NCBI GenBank assembly: GCA_000433535.1
Contig: FR892670.1
Coordinates: 21,246-85,245 of the forward strand
Source: Dorea sp. CAG:317
Lineage (GTDB): Bacteria; Bacillota; Clostridia; Lachnospirales; Lachnospiraceae
Length of the DNA: 64,000 nt
Direction of reading: 5' to 3'
Part shown: positions 44,061-52,410 of the stretch, piece by piece
How the letters are laid out: every line of letters starts with the position of its first letter
Numbering within the stretch: position 1 is the first letter of the stretch
The notes under the pieces: model-generated
Seen by the model: only the letters and a program-made list of their open reading frames with translations
Databases searched by the model: none
Told to the model about the DNA's origin: nothing
Made by a program: the position numbers and the translations under genes

Positions 44061-44684
44061 ATGGCATTATTTGAAAAAATGAAAGATTCGATTTCGGTCG
44101 CAGGTCAGGGAGTATCTCAGAAAGCTAAGTCAGCAACGGAGAGTGTAAAGCTCAATAACCAGATAAAATCGAATGAGCGTATGCTAGAAAAACTAACGTA
44201 CCAAGTCGGAGTACAGTGTGTGAAAAACCATCTGCAGGATGCGGAAAGCGAGTATGGAGAATTGTTTAGAGAGATTTTAAGGCTTCAGAAAGAAAATCAA
44301 CAGCTTCAGCAGATGGTGCAGGCGTTGACAGCGGGAAATGTCTGTCAGCAGTGTGGCTTTAGCAATCATCCAGACGCCAAGTTTTGTATCAGTTGCGGAA
44401 GTCCGCTTCAAAAAGCAGCGCCGGTATCCAACGGGCCGGTAAATGGAAAGAAATGTCCGTCTTGTGGTTTCGTTAATGCGGCAGATTCTGCATTCTGTGT
44501 AGAGTGTGGAACAAATATTGCGGCTGTGGCGGCGAATAATCCGCAGGCAGGTACTGAAGCAAAACAGGAGGAACCGATGCAGCAGCCGGTACAGGAGCCG
44601 GTTGTTCCTAAATGTAAAAATTGCGGGGCAATTTTGGAGGAAGATTCCTTATTCTGTACAGAGTGTGGAACAAAAAGAGACTAA
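44061..44684 (+). CDS. Coiled-coil protein with three zinc ribbons
   Basis: Protein of 207 residues, no membrane helix. Residues 1-90 are helical and probably a coiled coil (LREILRLQKENQQLQQMVQAL-like, 68-90). Then come three zinc ribbons: C95-C98-C109-C112, C132-C135-C146-C149 and C185-C188-C199-C202, separated by Ala/Pro/Gln-rich linkers. The function is unknown; ribbons of this type often mediate protein contacts at membranes. AAGAGGAGGATAAAAAA precedes the ATG. It is the first of four same-strand genes, three with ribbons. Confidence 0.75.
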   Translation: MALFEKMKDSISVAGQGVSQKAKSATESVKLNNQIKSNERMLEKLTYQVGVQCVKNHLQDAESEYGELFREILRLQKENQQLQQMVQALTAGNVCQQCGFSNHPDAKFCISCGSPLQKAAPVSNGPVNGKKCPSCGFVNAADSAFCVECGTNIAAVAANNPQAGTEAKQEEPMQQPVQEPVVPKCKNCGAILEEDSLFCTECGTKRD

Positions 44685-44709
44685 GAGCTAAGTGTGGAGG
44701 AAAAAGAGT

Positions 44710-45381
44710 ATGGCAAAGTTTTGTGGAAAATGTGGAGCTGGATTAGTAGAGGGGAGCAAGTTTTGTGTGAAATGCGGAGCACCTGTACCGCAGGCAGGAG
44801 CACAGAGAAGCGCAGCGCCATCAGAGACACCGGGGAATGTGCAAGGGAATGCACAGGGGAACTATCAACAGGGAACAGCGAATACACAGAATATATATTC
44901 AGGTGCTTCAGCCGCAAAAAAACCGTTTGCGTGGCCGATCATCGCAGCGCTTGCAGCGGTTGTAGTCGTATTGTCGCTTATACTATTTGGAATATTTGGA
45001 ACGAAAGGTTACGAAAAACCGATTAAGTATATGGAGAAGGGAATCAATGAAGGTGACATTAAGACTTTTGCAAAAGCATTTCCGAATGGAGTCGAAGGAA
45101 TCGTAAATGTTCTTCCGGATGATTTGAGTGATCTTTTCCCGGGATACGATGTAAAGCTTGAGATTGTTGACAAAGAAAAACTGAAAAAAGATGAAATGAC
45201 AGTTATTTTATCTGATGAGTATGACTTAAGTGCAGCGGAATTAAAAGATGTGACAGCAGCGTATATCCTGGAAGTAGAAATGACAGCAGTGATTGATGGG
45301 GAAGAAGAATCTGCGGAAGAGGATATTCCGGTTGTGAAGATGGATGGGGAATGGGTAATTCCGATATCTATGTTTTGGTAA
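44710..45381 (+). CDS. Zinc-ribbon single-pass membrane protein
   Basis: Protein of 223 residues: an N-terminal ribbon (MAKFCGKCGAG...KFCVKCGAP, C5-C8-C19-C22), a low-complexity linker rich in Gly, Gln and Asn, one membrane helix at about 73-96 (FAWPIIAALAAVVVVLSLILFGIF), and an outer domain (about 97-223). The outer domain begins YEKPIKYMEKGINEGDIKTFAKAFP, a short NTF2/DUF-like sensor fold by appearance. The ATG at 44710 follows GGAGGAAAAAGAGT. Topology places the ribbon in the cytoplasm. Confidence 0.75.
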   Translation: MAKFCGKCGAGLVEGSKFCVKCGAPVPQAGAQRSAAPSETPGNVQGNAQGNYQQGTANTQNIYSGASAAKKPFAWPIIAALAAVVVVLSLILFGIFGTKGYEKPIKYMEKGINEGDIKTFAKAFPNGVEGIVNVLPDDLSDLFPGYDVKLEIVDKEKLKKDEMTVILSDEYDLSAAELKDVTAAYILEVEMTAVIDGEEESAEEDIPVVKMDGEWVIPISMFW

Positions 45382-45419
45382 GGAATTATAATTAAGCATG
45401 CAGGAAGGAAGACAGGGAT

Positions 45420-46004
45420 ATGAAAACAGAAAAGAAACAGACGGAAAAAACGAATTCTTCAGTTCCGGTTATTGTATTGGCAATCGTTATTATCTTAGCA
45501 CTTGCAGGAAGTGTGTTTCTTGGAATTAAAGGGCTGGGCTTTGGCGGAAAAGTAAAATCCCAGGTAAGTCAGGACGAGATCGATCAGGCAAGGGCGAAGA
45601 TGCGTGCCAATGCCGAAGGAGAGAAGGATATCTATGTAACAGCATTTAAGGAAGATGTGACATGGACACCGGGCAGTGATCCTGCAACCGCTGAGAATAA
45701 GAAGGCGGAAGATGGCACAACGGCAAATGCGGCAGCCGGAGAGTATATTTTCCCGAACAGTGATAAGGAGTATTTGACGGATGCAGATGTGTCCGGTCTG
45801 TCCAAAGCTGATCTTAGGCTGGCACGAAATGAAATATTGGCGCGGCATGGTAGAATTTTCAACAGTGCTGATCTGAAAACATATTTTGAAGGTAAAAGCT
45901 GGTACTCAGGAACTGTGGCGCCGGAAGAATTTGATGCAAATATGGAGTCCCGTTTAAATGACGCGGAGCGTGCAAATATAGAAATGATTAAAAAATACGA
46001 GTAG
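45420..46004 (+). CDS. YARHG domain membrane protein
   Basis: Protein of 194 residues with an N-terminal membrane helix (about 15-38, VPVIVLAIVIILALAGSVFLGI), a polar linker, and a C-terminal YARHG domain at about 118-194: LTDADVSGLSKADLRLARNEILARHGRIFNSADLKTYFEGKSWY. YARHG is an extracellular domain of unknown biochemical role found on many envelope proteins. It sits between two zinc-ribbon membrane proteins in the same operon, 3-40 bp apart, suggesting a shared envelope task. Confidence 0.82.
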   Translation: MKTEKKQTEKTNSSVPVIVLAIVIILALAGSVFLGIKGLGFGGKVKSQVSQDEIDQARAKMRANAEGEKDIYVTAFKEDVTWTPGSDPATAENKKAEDGTTANAAAGEYIFPNSDKEYLTDADVSGLSKADLRLARNEILARHGRIFNSADLKTYFEGKSWYSGTVAPEEFDANMESRLNDAERANIEMIKKYE

Positions 46005-46016
46005 GAGGTGAAAGAG

Positions 46017-47249
46017 ATGTTTTGTCCGGAATGTGGAAGTAAAAATAAAGATGATGCATTATTTTGTGAAAATTGTGGTACATCACTAAAGAGTCCTCAA
46101 GGGAACGGAGCTCCTCTTTCAGCTCCGGTGAAAAAAGAAAGACAACCTTTAGATGGAAAAGAAAAATTATTGCTGATTGAAATCTGTGTGGCAGTTTTAA
46201 GTGTGATTTTGTTTTTCGTAATCTACAATGTTCAATTTGGAGCTAAAAGTGTGGCTGAAAAACATGTAGAAGCGATGATGGAGAGAAACTACGCTGATTT
46301 GTACGATACGATTTATCTCAAAGATCATGATGATTTTATGAGTAAAGAAGCATTTATAACAGCGAAGAAAATCCAGGAGCCGGAAGACATTGAAATCGCA
46401 GATGTGGATGTGACAAGTGTTCAGAAGCGGTCCGGGGGCTTCACCAGTCAGTCAATCCGGGTGCGTTATACGAAGGGGTCTGATTCGGAAAAGATCAATC
46501 TGAAGCTGAAGAGAAAAGGGTTATTCTGGAAAGTTCAGATGGATCAGGGCGATTACAAAGATTATGGTACAAAATTAGTTCAAAAATACAGCATTGCGGT
46601 TCCGAAGGGAGCAGATGTGATTGTAGATAAGATAAATGTATCTGACAGCCTGACACCGGGTAAAAAAATTGACGGTATGGACACTTATACATTGGATGCA
46701 GTATTTGGAGCAGAGCATTATGTAGAAATCAGCGGAAAAGATGTGGAAAAAACCGGACAGCTTGTGTCATGGACAGAAGGAGATCCTGCGATCGTACAGA
46801 CGGACTACAATGAGAAAGTAGTGGAAGAGCTGGCAAAGCAGGGAATGGAAGACTGGAAAATTATTATGAATGCACTGGTGAATCGCAAACTGTTCAGTCA
46901 AGTAGATCTTCTGCAAAATGTAGACGGTACGAACAAAGATGCAGTTATCGATGAATTTGAGAGTGTCAGAGATTATGAATTCGGCGGAAGTTCCGGTGAT
47001 TCAGAAAAGATTAATAAGTATCAGTTTACCAATGGAGAGGCGAATGTAGAAATAAACCAGGAAGACGGTACCACATTGGCTCAGGTTACGCTCAAAGGAA
47101 ATTACTACTATAGTTATAATACAACATACTGGTCGGGAAATTCGTATCACAATGAGCGGGATGGACAGACAGCAAATACGTTGACATATATTATGAAAGA
47201 TGGGAAATGGGTATTGTATAATATTTCATTAAGTCCATTTTACGATTAA
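46017..47249 (+). CDS. Zinc-ribbon membrane protein with large extracytoplasmic part (TcaA-like layout)
   Basis: Protein of 410 residues. The ribbon is MFCPECGSKNKDDALFCENCG (C3-C6-C17-C20), the membrane helix about 50-72 (LLLIEICVAVLSVILFFVIYNV), followed by an NTF2-like stretch (AEKHVEAMMERNYADLYDTIY) and two or three beta-rich domains. This order resembles TcaA/YvbJ-type proteins of Firmicutes, whose role is in cell-wall stress and glycopeptide susceptibility. The assignment is by layout, not by proven homology. A GTG at 46008 is open, but AGGAGG overlaps it, so ATG 46017 is used. A YitT-family gene follows after 29 bp. Confidence 0.75.
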   Translation: MFCPECGSKNKDDALFCENCGTSLKSPQGNGAPLSAPVKKERQPLDGKEKLLLIEICVAVLSVILFFVIYNVQFGAKSVAEKHVEAMMERNYADLYDTIYLKDHDDFMSKEAFITAKKIQEPEDIEIADVDVTSVQKRSGGFTSQSIRVRYTKGSDSEKINLKLKRKGLFWKVQMDQGDYKDYGTKLVQKYSIAVPKGADVIVDKINVSDSLTPGKKIDGMDTYTLDAVFGAEHYVEISGKDVEKTGQLVSWTEGDPAIVQTDYNEKVVEELAKQGMEDWKIIMNALVNRKLFSQVDLLQNVDGTNKDAVIDEFESVRDYEFGGSSGDSEKINKYQFTNGEANVEINQEDGTTLAQVTLKGNYYYSYNTTYWSGNSYHNERDGQTANTLTYIMKDGKWVLYNISLSPFYD

Positions 47250-47278
47250 TAAAAATAAAAAAAGAAGAGGGATGTAGA

Positions 47279-48163
47279 ATGAGCGGCAGCATGGGAAAGA
47301 AAAAAGAATTGATGGTTCAGATGCTGACGGCAACCGTCGGGAGTCTGATGTTTGCAATTGGTGTAAACCTGATTATTGTTCCGCTTGGACTTTATAATGG
47401 AGGGTTTATGGGTATTGCCCAGTTGATGAGAACGGGGATTGTGGATTTTATGCACATTCCGGTTCCGGGCAATTTTGATCTTGCCGGTATCATTTACTGG
47501 GTGCTCAATATTCCGTTGTTCTATATGGGACTTCGGATCATGGGAAAAGATTTTGCGGTGAAAACACTGCTTACAGTAACAATTCAGAGTGTATTTCTTG
47601 TCCTTGTTCCAATTCCGGAGACACCAATTATCGGAGATACCCTGACTGCATGTATTATAGGCGGTCTGATCGCCGGAACAGGAGTTGGGCTTGTGCTCCG
47701 TGGAAGAAGCTCCGGAGGCGGGCAGGATATTATCGGAGTATGCTGCTCAAAAAAATATCCCAATGTCAGTGTGGGGAAAATCAATATCCTGATGAATATA
47801 TTTGTGTATTTGATCTGCCTCTTCTTATTCAATATTGAAATTGTAGCGTACTCATTCATTTACACAACTGTACTGTCAATGGCGATTGATCGAGTGCATA
47901 TACAGAATATCAACACAAGTGTTATGATATTTACAAAAAAACTTGGAATCTCGAAGGCAATCATGGATCAGATGGGACGTGGAGTAACCAATTGGGATGG
48001 GGCGGGCGCCTATACGAACAAGACCGCATATATCCTGTTGGTAATGATTTCAAAATATGAAGTGACACAGATCAAACAAATTGTACACAGCATAGATCCG
48101 AATGCATTTATGATTTTCACAGAGGGATGTTCCGTAGATGGAAATTTTGAAAAGCGGTTGTAA
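47279..48163 (+). CDS. YitT family membrane protein
   Basis: Protein of 294 residues with five or six helices: SLMFAIGVNLIIVPLGLYNGGFMGIAQLM, RGRSSGGGQDIIGVCCSKKYPNVSVGKINILMN, then a soluble C-terminal DUF2179 domain (VMIFTKKLGISKAIMDQMGRGVTNWDGAGAYTNKTAYILLVMISKYEVTQIKQIV). YitT proteins are likely transporters or channels of unknown substrate. It lies 29 bp after the ribbon gene. Its stop codon overlaps palindromic repeat copy C. Confidence 0.9.
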   Translation: MSGSMGKKKELMVQMLTATVGSLMFAIGVNLIIVPLGLYNGGFMGIAQLMRTGIVDFMHIPVPGNFDLAGIIYWVLNIPLFYMGLRIMGKDFAVKTLLTVTIQSVFLVLVPIPETPIIGDTLTACIIGGLIAGTGVGLVLRGRSSGGGQDIIGVCCSKKYPNVSVGKINILMNIFVYLICLFLFNIEIVAYSFIYTTVLSMAIDRVHIQNINTSVMIFTKKLGISKAIMDQMGRGVTNWDGAGAYTNKTAYILLVMISKYEVTQIKQIVHSIDPNAFMIFTEGCSVDGNFEKRL

Positions 48164-48246
48164 TTTAGGACGTAGCCTTTTGCAAAAAGGCTACGTCCTA
48201 AATTGGTTTTTGGGGTGTCCTTTTTTGTATTTTAAGGTGTCCCAAA
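48162..48246. repeat. Dispersed palindromic repeat, copy C
   Basis: Perfect 20-bp arms (48162-48181 and 48185-48204) nearly identical to copy B; loop GCA. The tail GGGGTGTCC (48212-48220) is followed by TTTTTT, then an extra AGGTGTCCC at 48235-48243. Confidence 0.9.
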
Positions 48247-48272
48247 TTAAACAAATTTTCCCTTATTAATTT

Positions 48273-48299
48273 TGTAACATAATCTGTTTTTAGCGGATA
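48273..48299 (+). promoter_or_regulatory. Candidate ECF-type promoter (autoregulation of the sigma gene)
   Basis: TGTAAC (48273-48278) and CGGATA (48294-48299) with a 15-bp spacer. TGTAAC/TGAAAC -35 elements with a CG-containing -10 are typical for ECF sigma factors of Firmicutes. Confidence 0.4.
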
Positions 48300-48322
48300 T
48301 ATAGGTAAAGAGAGGTGAAGAC

Positions 48323-48814
48323 ATGTTTGATATGGACGCGGCATACAGAGAATATGCGGTTATGGTTTATAAGTTCCTTTTATCACTTTGTTATGAAGAA
48401 GAATTGGCAGAGGAACTGACGCAGGAGACTTTTTATCAGGCGGTGCGTTCGGTGGATCGGTATGATGGAAGCTGCAAAGTGTCTACATGGCTGTGCCAGA
48501 TTGCCAAGCATCTCTGGTATCGGGAGATGGAACGCAGAAAAAGAAAAGGTACCAGTGAACTGACCGCGGATATGGAGTCTTTGGAAAAGCCCGTGGAAGA
48601 ACAGTTGTTGGTGAAAGAAGAGAAAATGGAATTGTTTCGCAAAGTACATGTTTTAGACGAGATTTCTAAGGAAATCGTGTTGTTGCGAGTGACAGGTGCA
48701 TTTTCATTTAAAGAAATCGCAGAGCTGTTCGGAAAAAATGAGAATTGGGCAAGAGTTACTTATTATCGTGCAAAGCAGAAATTACTGAAAGGTGGGGAAA
48801 AGAATGAAATGTGA
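48323..48814 (+). CDS. ECF-type RNA polymerase sigma factor
   Basis: Protein of 163 residues with sigma region 2 (MVYKFLLSLCYEEELAEELTQETFYQAVRSVDRYDGSCKVSTWLCQIAKHLWYREMER) and region 4 (VHVLDEISKEIVLLRVTGAFSFKEIAELFGKNENWARVTYYRAKQKLLK). The next gene overlaps by 11 bp and encodes a ZAS-type anti-sigma protein, the usual pairing. The signal and regulon are unknown. AAAGAGAGGTGAAGAC precedes the ATG. Confidence 0.93.
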   Translation: MFDMDAAYREYAVMVYKFLLSLCYEEELAEELTQETFYQAVRSVDRYDGSCKVSTWLCQIAKHLWYREMERRKRKGTSELTADMESLEKPVEEQLLVKEEKMELFRKVHVLDEISKEIVLLRVTGAFSFKEIAELFGKNENWARVTYYRAKQKLLKGGEKNEM

Positions 48815-49451
48815 GATTATCAGAGATTTATTTCCGAGTTATATTGATGGACTGACAAGTAAAGAAAGCAATGAAGCGGTTGAGGAACATTTGGAAAAAT
48901 GCAAAGAGTGCAGGGATTATCTTGAGGCTATGAAAAAGGAGATAGTATCAGCCAAGTATGTGGAGCGAAGAAAAGAAGAAATAAAGAAGGATGTGGAACC
49001 GCTAAGAAAGCTGAAACGTGTGACGAAGCAAATGGTGGCAGGCACTGTACTATTTTGCATTGTAGCAATCGGCATTGCTCTGGGAGCATATGAGGGATAT
49101 TACGGAACGGGCGTTCAGCCGAACAGTGAAGATGTGAAGATCACGTGTGAAAAAATAGATTCTGTGGTTCGAATTGGCTTTCAGCCACAAAAGGAAGGCG
49201 TTTATCTGGAGGCGATGGTGAAAGAAGAAAATGAGAAGCCTCATATTACTCTTGTTGAACGGCGACTTCGTCCATTTGAGAAGGATAAACGAATCACTAA
49301 CAACGCATATTACGAATATATCTATATAGGTGCAGATCAGGGAATAAAAGAGCCAAGCGGCAAAGAAACGTTGGAAGTGGAGTTCAAAGAAACAACGAAA
49401 ACAGTGAAAATTACAGATCTCTATACAGAAGAAATTCAGAATTTAAAATAA
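48804..49451 (+). CDS. Anti-sigma factor with zinc-finger (ZAS) domain
   Basis: Protein of 215 residues. The N-terminal cytoplasmic ZAS domain has the H-X3-C-X2-C motif in EEHLEKCKECRDYLEAM, preceded by KCEIIRDLFPSYIDGLTSKES. A membrane helix follows at about 78-96 (MVAGTVLFCIVAIGIALGAY), then an extracytoplasmic sensor region of about 115 residues with no recognised fold. It would hold the upstream sigma factor inactive until an envelope signal. The ATG at 48804 follows GGTGGGGAAAAG inside the sigma gene. Confidence 0.88.
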   Translation: MKCEIIRDLFPSYIDGLTSKESNEAVEEHLEKCKECRDYLEAMKKEIVSAKYVERRKEEIKKDVEPLRKLKRVTKQMVAGTVLFCIVAIGIALGAYEGYYGTGVQPNSEDVKITCEKIDSVVRIGFQPQKEGVYLEAMVKEENEKPHITLVERRLRPFEKDKRITNNAYYEYIYIGADQGIKEPSGKETLEVEFKETTKTVKITDLYTEEIQNLK

Positions 49452-49493
49452 TTTCAAAAAAGGACAGGTCTAAAGCTAATTTAGGACAGGTCA

Positions 49494-49548
49494 TATGTTA
49501 AATAGGGACGTAGCATTTTTGCAAAATGCTACGTCCCTATTTAACATA
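49494..49548. repeat. Dispersed palindromic repeat, copy D
   Basis: Perfect 26-bp arms (49494-49519 and 49523-49548), the longest of the family, beginning TATGTTAAATAGGGACG; loop TGC. The GGGGTGTCC tail is absent. Just upstream AGGACAGGTC occurs twice (49461-49470 and 49483-49492). It lies 42 bp after the anti-sigma stop. Confidence 0.9.
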
Positions 49549-49580
49549 CATTTTACATTCTTCCGATTTCACATTTTACA
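49541..49580 (+). promoter_or_regulatory. Possible PhoP-binding repeats upstream of pstS
   Basis: TTAACA (49541-49546) and TTTACA (49552-49557) are 11 bp apart, and TTTTAC/TTTACA recurs at 49574-49580, two further periods downstream. B. subtilis PhoP boxes are TT(A/C/T)ACA units at 11-bp spacing. The first unit is part of palindrome D. Confidence 0.35.
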
Positions 49581-49657
49581 TTACGTCTTTATGATAGTCA
49601 TTGTGAAGAAAAACAACACAAGAAAATGAAATCGTAAATTAAAGGAGATTACAACGT

Positions 49658-50572
49658 ATGAAAATGAAAAAGTTTATTGCAGTTTTATCTATGGCAGCTA
49701 TGATTGGAACACTGGCAGTCGGATGTGGGAAATCCAATGAAGAAAGTAAGGGAGAAGATGCCAAGGCGGAAGCGGGCAGCGACTGGGATTCTTCTATGGA
49801 CATTACAATCGTATCAAGAGAAGATGGTTCCGGTACAAGAGGCGCGTTCATTGAGCTTTTCGGAGTAGAGGAAAAGCAGGGAGATGAGAAGGTTGATATG
49901 ACAACAGAGGAAGCACAGATTACAAACAGCACTTCTGTTATGTTAACAACCGTTGCAGGCGATGAATATGCGATTGGTTATGTATCTCTCGGTTCTCTGG
50001 ATGACAGTGTGAAGGCTGTGAAGATTGACGGTGCAGAAGCAACAGCAGAGAATATCAAAAATGACTCTTACAAAGTTTCAAGACCATTTAACATTGCAAC
50101 GAAGAAAGGGTTAGATAATGAAGTTGCAAAAGATTTCATCAATTTTATTATGAGCAAAGAAGGACAGGAAGTTGTAGCAGAGAATGGTTACATTGGTGAT
50201 GACAGTGCAGCTGCATTCTCCGGAAGCAATCCATCCGGTAAGGTGGTAGTTGGCGGTTCTTCTTCCATCTCTCCGGTTATGGAGAAATTAATTGAAGCGT
50301 ACAAAGCGGTAAATGCAAATGCTGAGATTGAACTTCAGACAACAGATTCTACTACAGGTATGACCTCTGCAATTGATGGAAGCTATGATATCGGAATGGC
50401 ATCCCGTGAACTGAAAGACGAGGAGGCAGCAGAGCTTGACAGTCAGGTGATCGCAACAGATGGCATTGCTGTCATTGTAAATAAGGCAAATACAACAGAT
50501 GAGCTTTCCGGTGATCAGGTAAAAGCAATCTACACAGGTGAGGCTCTCACATGGGATGAGGTCGTAGAGTAA
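49658..50572 (+). CDS. pstS: Phosphate ABC transporter substrate-binding lipoprotein
   Basis: Precursor of 304 residues with the signal FIAVLSMAAMIGTLAVGCGKS. The mature protein has two halves: DITIVSREDGSGTRGAFIELFGV with the phosphate-binding SREDGSGTRG, and VVVGGSSSISPVMEKLIEAYKAVN with TTDSTTGMTSAIDGSYDIGMASRELKDEE. It binds inorganic phosphate for the high-affinity Pst system. AAAGGAGATTACAACGT precedes the ATG. It is first in a complete pstSCAB-phoU-phoPR locus. Confidence 0.95.
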   Translation: MKMKKFIAVLSMAAMIGTLAVGCGKSNEESKGEDAKAEAGSDWDSSMDITIVSREDGSGTRGAFIELFGVEEKQGDEKVDMTTEEAQITNSTSVMLTTVAGDEYAIGYVSLGSLDDSVKAVKIDGAEATAENIKNDSYKVSRPFNIATKKGLDNEVAKDFINFIMSKEGQEVVAENGYIGDDSAAAFSGSNPSGKVVVGGSSSISPVMEKLIEAYKAVNANAEIELQTTDSTTGMTSAIDGSYDIGMASRELKDEEAAELDSQVIATDGIAVIVNKANTTDELSGDQVKAIYTGEALTWDEVVE

Positions 50573-50573
50573 T

Positions 50574-51449
50574 ATGAAAAGTAAAGCATGGACGGAAAAA
50601 TTCATGCAGGGAGTGTTCTTCATTGCCGCCTGCGCTTCGGTGCTGGCGGTAGCTCTCATTTGTATCTTTCTTTTTGCAAATGGAATCCCTGCCATGAAGG
50701 AGATTGGTTTTGGCAACTTCTTAAGTGGGAAGATGTGGAAGCCGAAAAATGAGATATTTGGAATTCTTCCTATGATTGTAGGAAGTTTATATGTAACCGC
50801 GGGAGCCATTATCTTTGGCGTCCCGATAGGAATCTTAACTGCAGTATTTATGGCATATTATTGTCCGAAGAAAATATATAAACCTCTGAAAGCAGCGACA
50901 GAATTGTTAGCCGGAATTCCATCGGTTGTGTATGGCTTCTTCGGTCTCGTGGTAATTGTACCGCTTATCCGTACGATCGGAAGAGATTTAGGATTCGGCG
51001 GAAACGGAAGCAGTATTTTGACAGCGTCTCTTCTTCTTGGAATGATGATTCTTCCAACCATTATCGGTCTTACAGAATCTTCCATCCGTGCAGTGCCTCC
51101 GCATTACTATGAAGGAGCAGTTGCGCTTGGGGCAACGCATGAAAGAGCAATCTTCCGCGTAGTAATTCCGGCAGCAAAATCCGGTGTGATCGCAGCAATA
51201 GTTCTGGGAGTTGGGCGCGCCATTGGAGAGACGATGGCAGTGATCATGGTTGCAGGAAATCAGGCGAGAATGCCTGCAGGAATCTTCCGGGGCGTCCGTA
51301 CTTTAACCGCAAATGTTGTCATTGAGATGGGATACGCAACCGGACTTCACCGAGAAGCGTTGATTGCCACGGGCGTTGTATTGTTTGTGTTTATCCTTCT
51401 TATCAATTTTTGTGTAGCACTGTTAAAGAGGAGGGTCAGCCATGAGTAA
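50574..51449 (+). CDS. pstC: Phosphate ABC transporter permease PstC
   Basis: Membrane protein of 291 residues with six helices. GSLYVTAGAIIFGVPIGILTAVFMAYYCPKK, LLAGIPSVVYGFFGLVVIVPLIR, and the EAA-type loop YYEGAVALGATHERAIFRVVIPAAKSGVIAAIVLGVGRAIGETMAVIMVAGN are characteristic of PstC. It begins 1 bp after the pstS stop and overlaps pstA by 8 bp. Confidence 0.95.
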   Translation: MKSKAWTEKFMQGVFFIAACASVLAVALICIFLFANGIPAMKEIGFGNFLSGKMWKPKNEIFGILPMIVGSLYVTAGAIIFGVPIGILTAVFMAYYCPKKIYKPLKAATELLAGIPSVVYGFFGLVVIVPLIRTIGRDLGFGGNGSSILTASLLLGMMILPTIIGLTESSIRAVPPHYYEGAVALGATHERAIFRVVIPAAKSGVIAAIVLGVGRAIGETMAVIMVAGNQARMPAGIFRGVRTLTANVVIEMGYATGLHREALIATGVVLFVFILLINFCVALLKRRVSHE

Positions 51450-52305
51450 CAATCAAGTGACTTTGAGACAAAAACTAAAATCTTATAGGCGCACACCATT
51501 TTCTTTTTTTGTAATGCTTTTGGTGCTTTTGGCAGCAGTGATCACATTTGCGGTATTGTTCTTTCTAATCGCCTATGTGCTGCTTCATGGAGTTCCATAT
51601 TTAACACCATCTTTATTTTCTCTTACTTATACTTCGGAAAATGCATCTTTGATGCCGGCGCTTATTAATACCGTGATCATGGCGCTTTTATCACTGCTGA
51701 TTGCAGTTCCGTTGGGAATCTTTTCAGCTATTTTCTTAGTAGAATATGCAGGACGGGGAAATAAATTTGTAGAAGTGATACGGCTTACCACGGAGACCTT
51801 GCAGGGAATTCCTTCTATTGTATATGGATTGTTCGGAATGTTGTTCTTTGTGTCAACCTGCGGATGGGGATTTTCGATTCTGGCAGGAGCATTTACACTG
51901 TCGATCATGGTACTGCCGCTGATTATGCGCAGTACAGAAGAAGCAATAAAGGCAGTGCCGGACTCTTACAGAGAAGGAAGCTTCGGATTGGGAGCGGGGA
52001 AATTAAGAACAGTTTTTCGAATTGTTCTTCCGTCTGCCATACCGGGAATCTTAGCGGGTGTGATTCTTGCAGTGGGACGCATCGTCGGTGAGACGGCAGC
52101 GCTTATTTACACGGCGGGAACCTATGCGGATATTCCGAAAAATGTGATGAGCTCCGGAAGAACACTGGCAGTCCATATGTATAATCTGGCAAGCGAAGGT
52201 CTCTATATGGATCAGGCGTACGCCACAGCGGTTATTTTACTTGTCCTTGTAGTCGGAATCAATACTTTATCTGGTTTCCTTGCGAAGAGGTTGACCAGAG
52301 CATAG
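51442..52305 (+). CDS. pstA: Phosphate ABC transporter permease PstA
   Basis: Membrane protein of 287 residues with six helices. It contains ALINTVIMALLSLLIAVPLGIFSAIFLVEYAG, TLQGIPSIVYGLFGMLFF, and YREGSFGLGAGKLRTVFRIVLPSAIPGILAGVILAVGRIVGETAALIYTAG. These match the second permease of the Pst importer. GAGGAGGGTCAGCC lies before the ATG, inside pstC. Confidence 0.95.
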   Translation: MSNNQVTLRQKLKSYRRTPFSFFVMLLVLLAAVITFAVLFFLIAYVLLHGVPYLTPSLFSLTYTSENASLMPALINTVIMALLSLLIAVPLGIFSAIFLVEYAGRGNKFVEVIRLTTETLQGIPSIVYGLFGMLFFVSTCGWGFSILAGAFTLSIMVLPLIMRSTEEAIKAVPDSYREGSFGLGAGKLRTVFRIVLPSAIPGILAGVILAVGRIVGETAALIYTAGTYADIPKNVMSSGRTLAVHMYNLASEGLYMDQAYATAVILLVLVVGINTLSGFLAKRLTRA

Positions 52306-52410
52306 GAAATTCAGCTGCAGGAATATGACAAGTGGCAGATATACACAAGTAGCAGACAGATGGATGTACAGTACAGAGATAGATTATCGCATATAAGAGA
52401 GGATAAAAAA

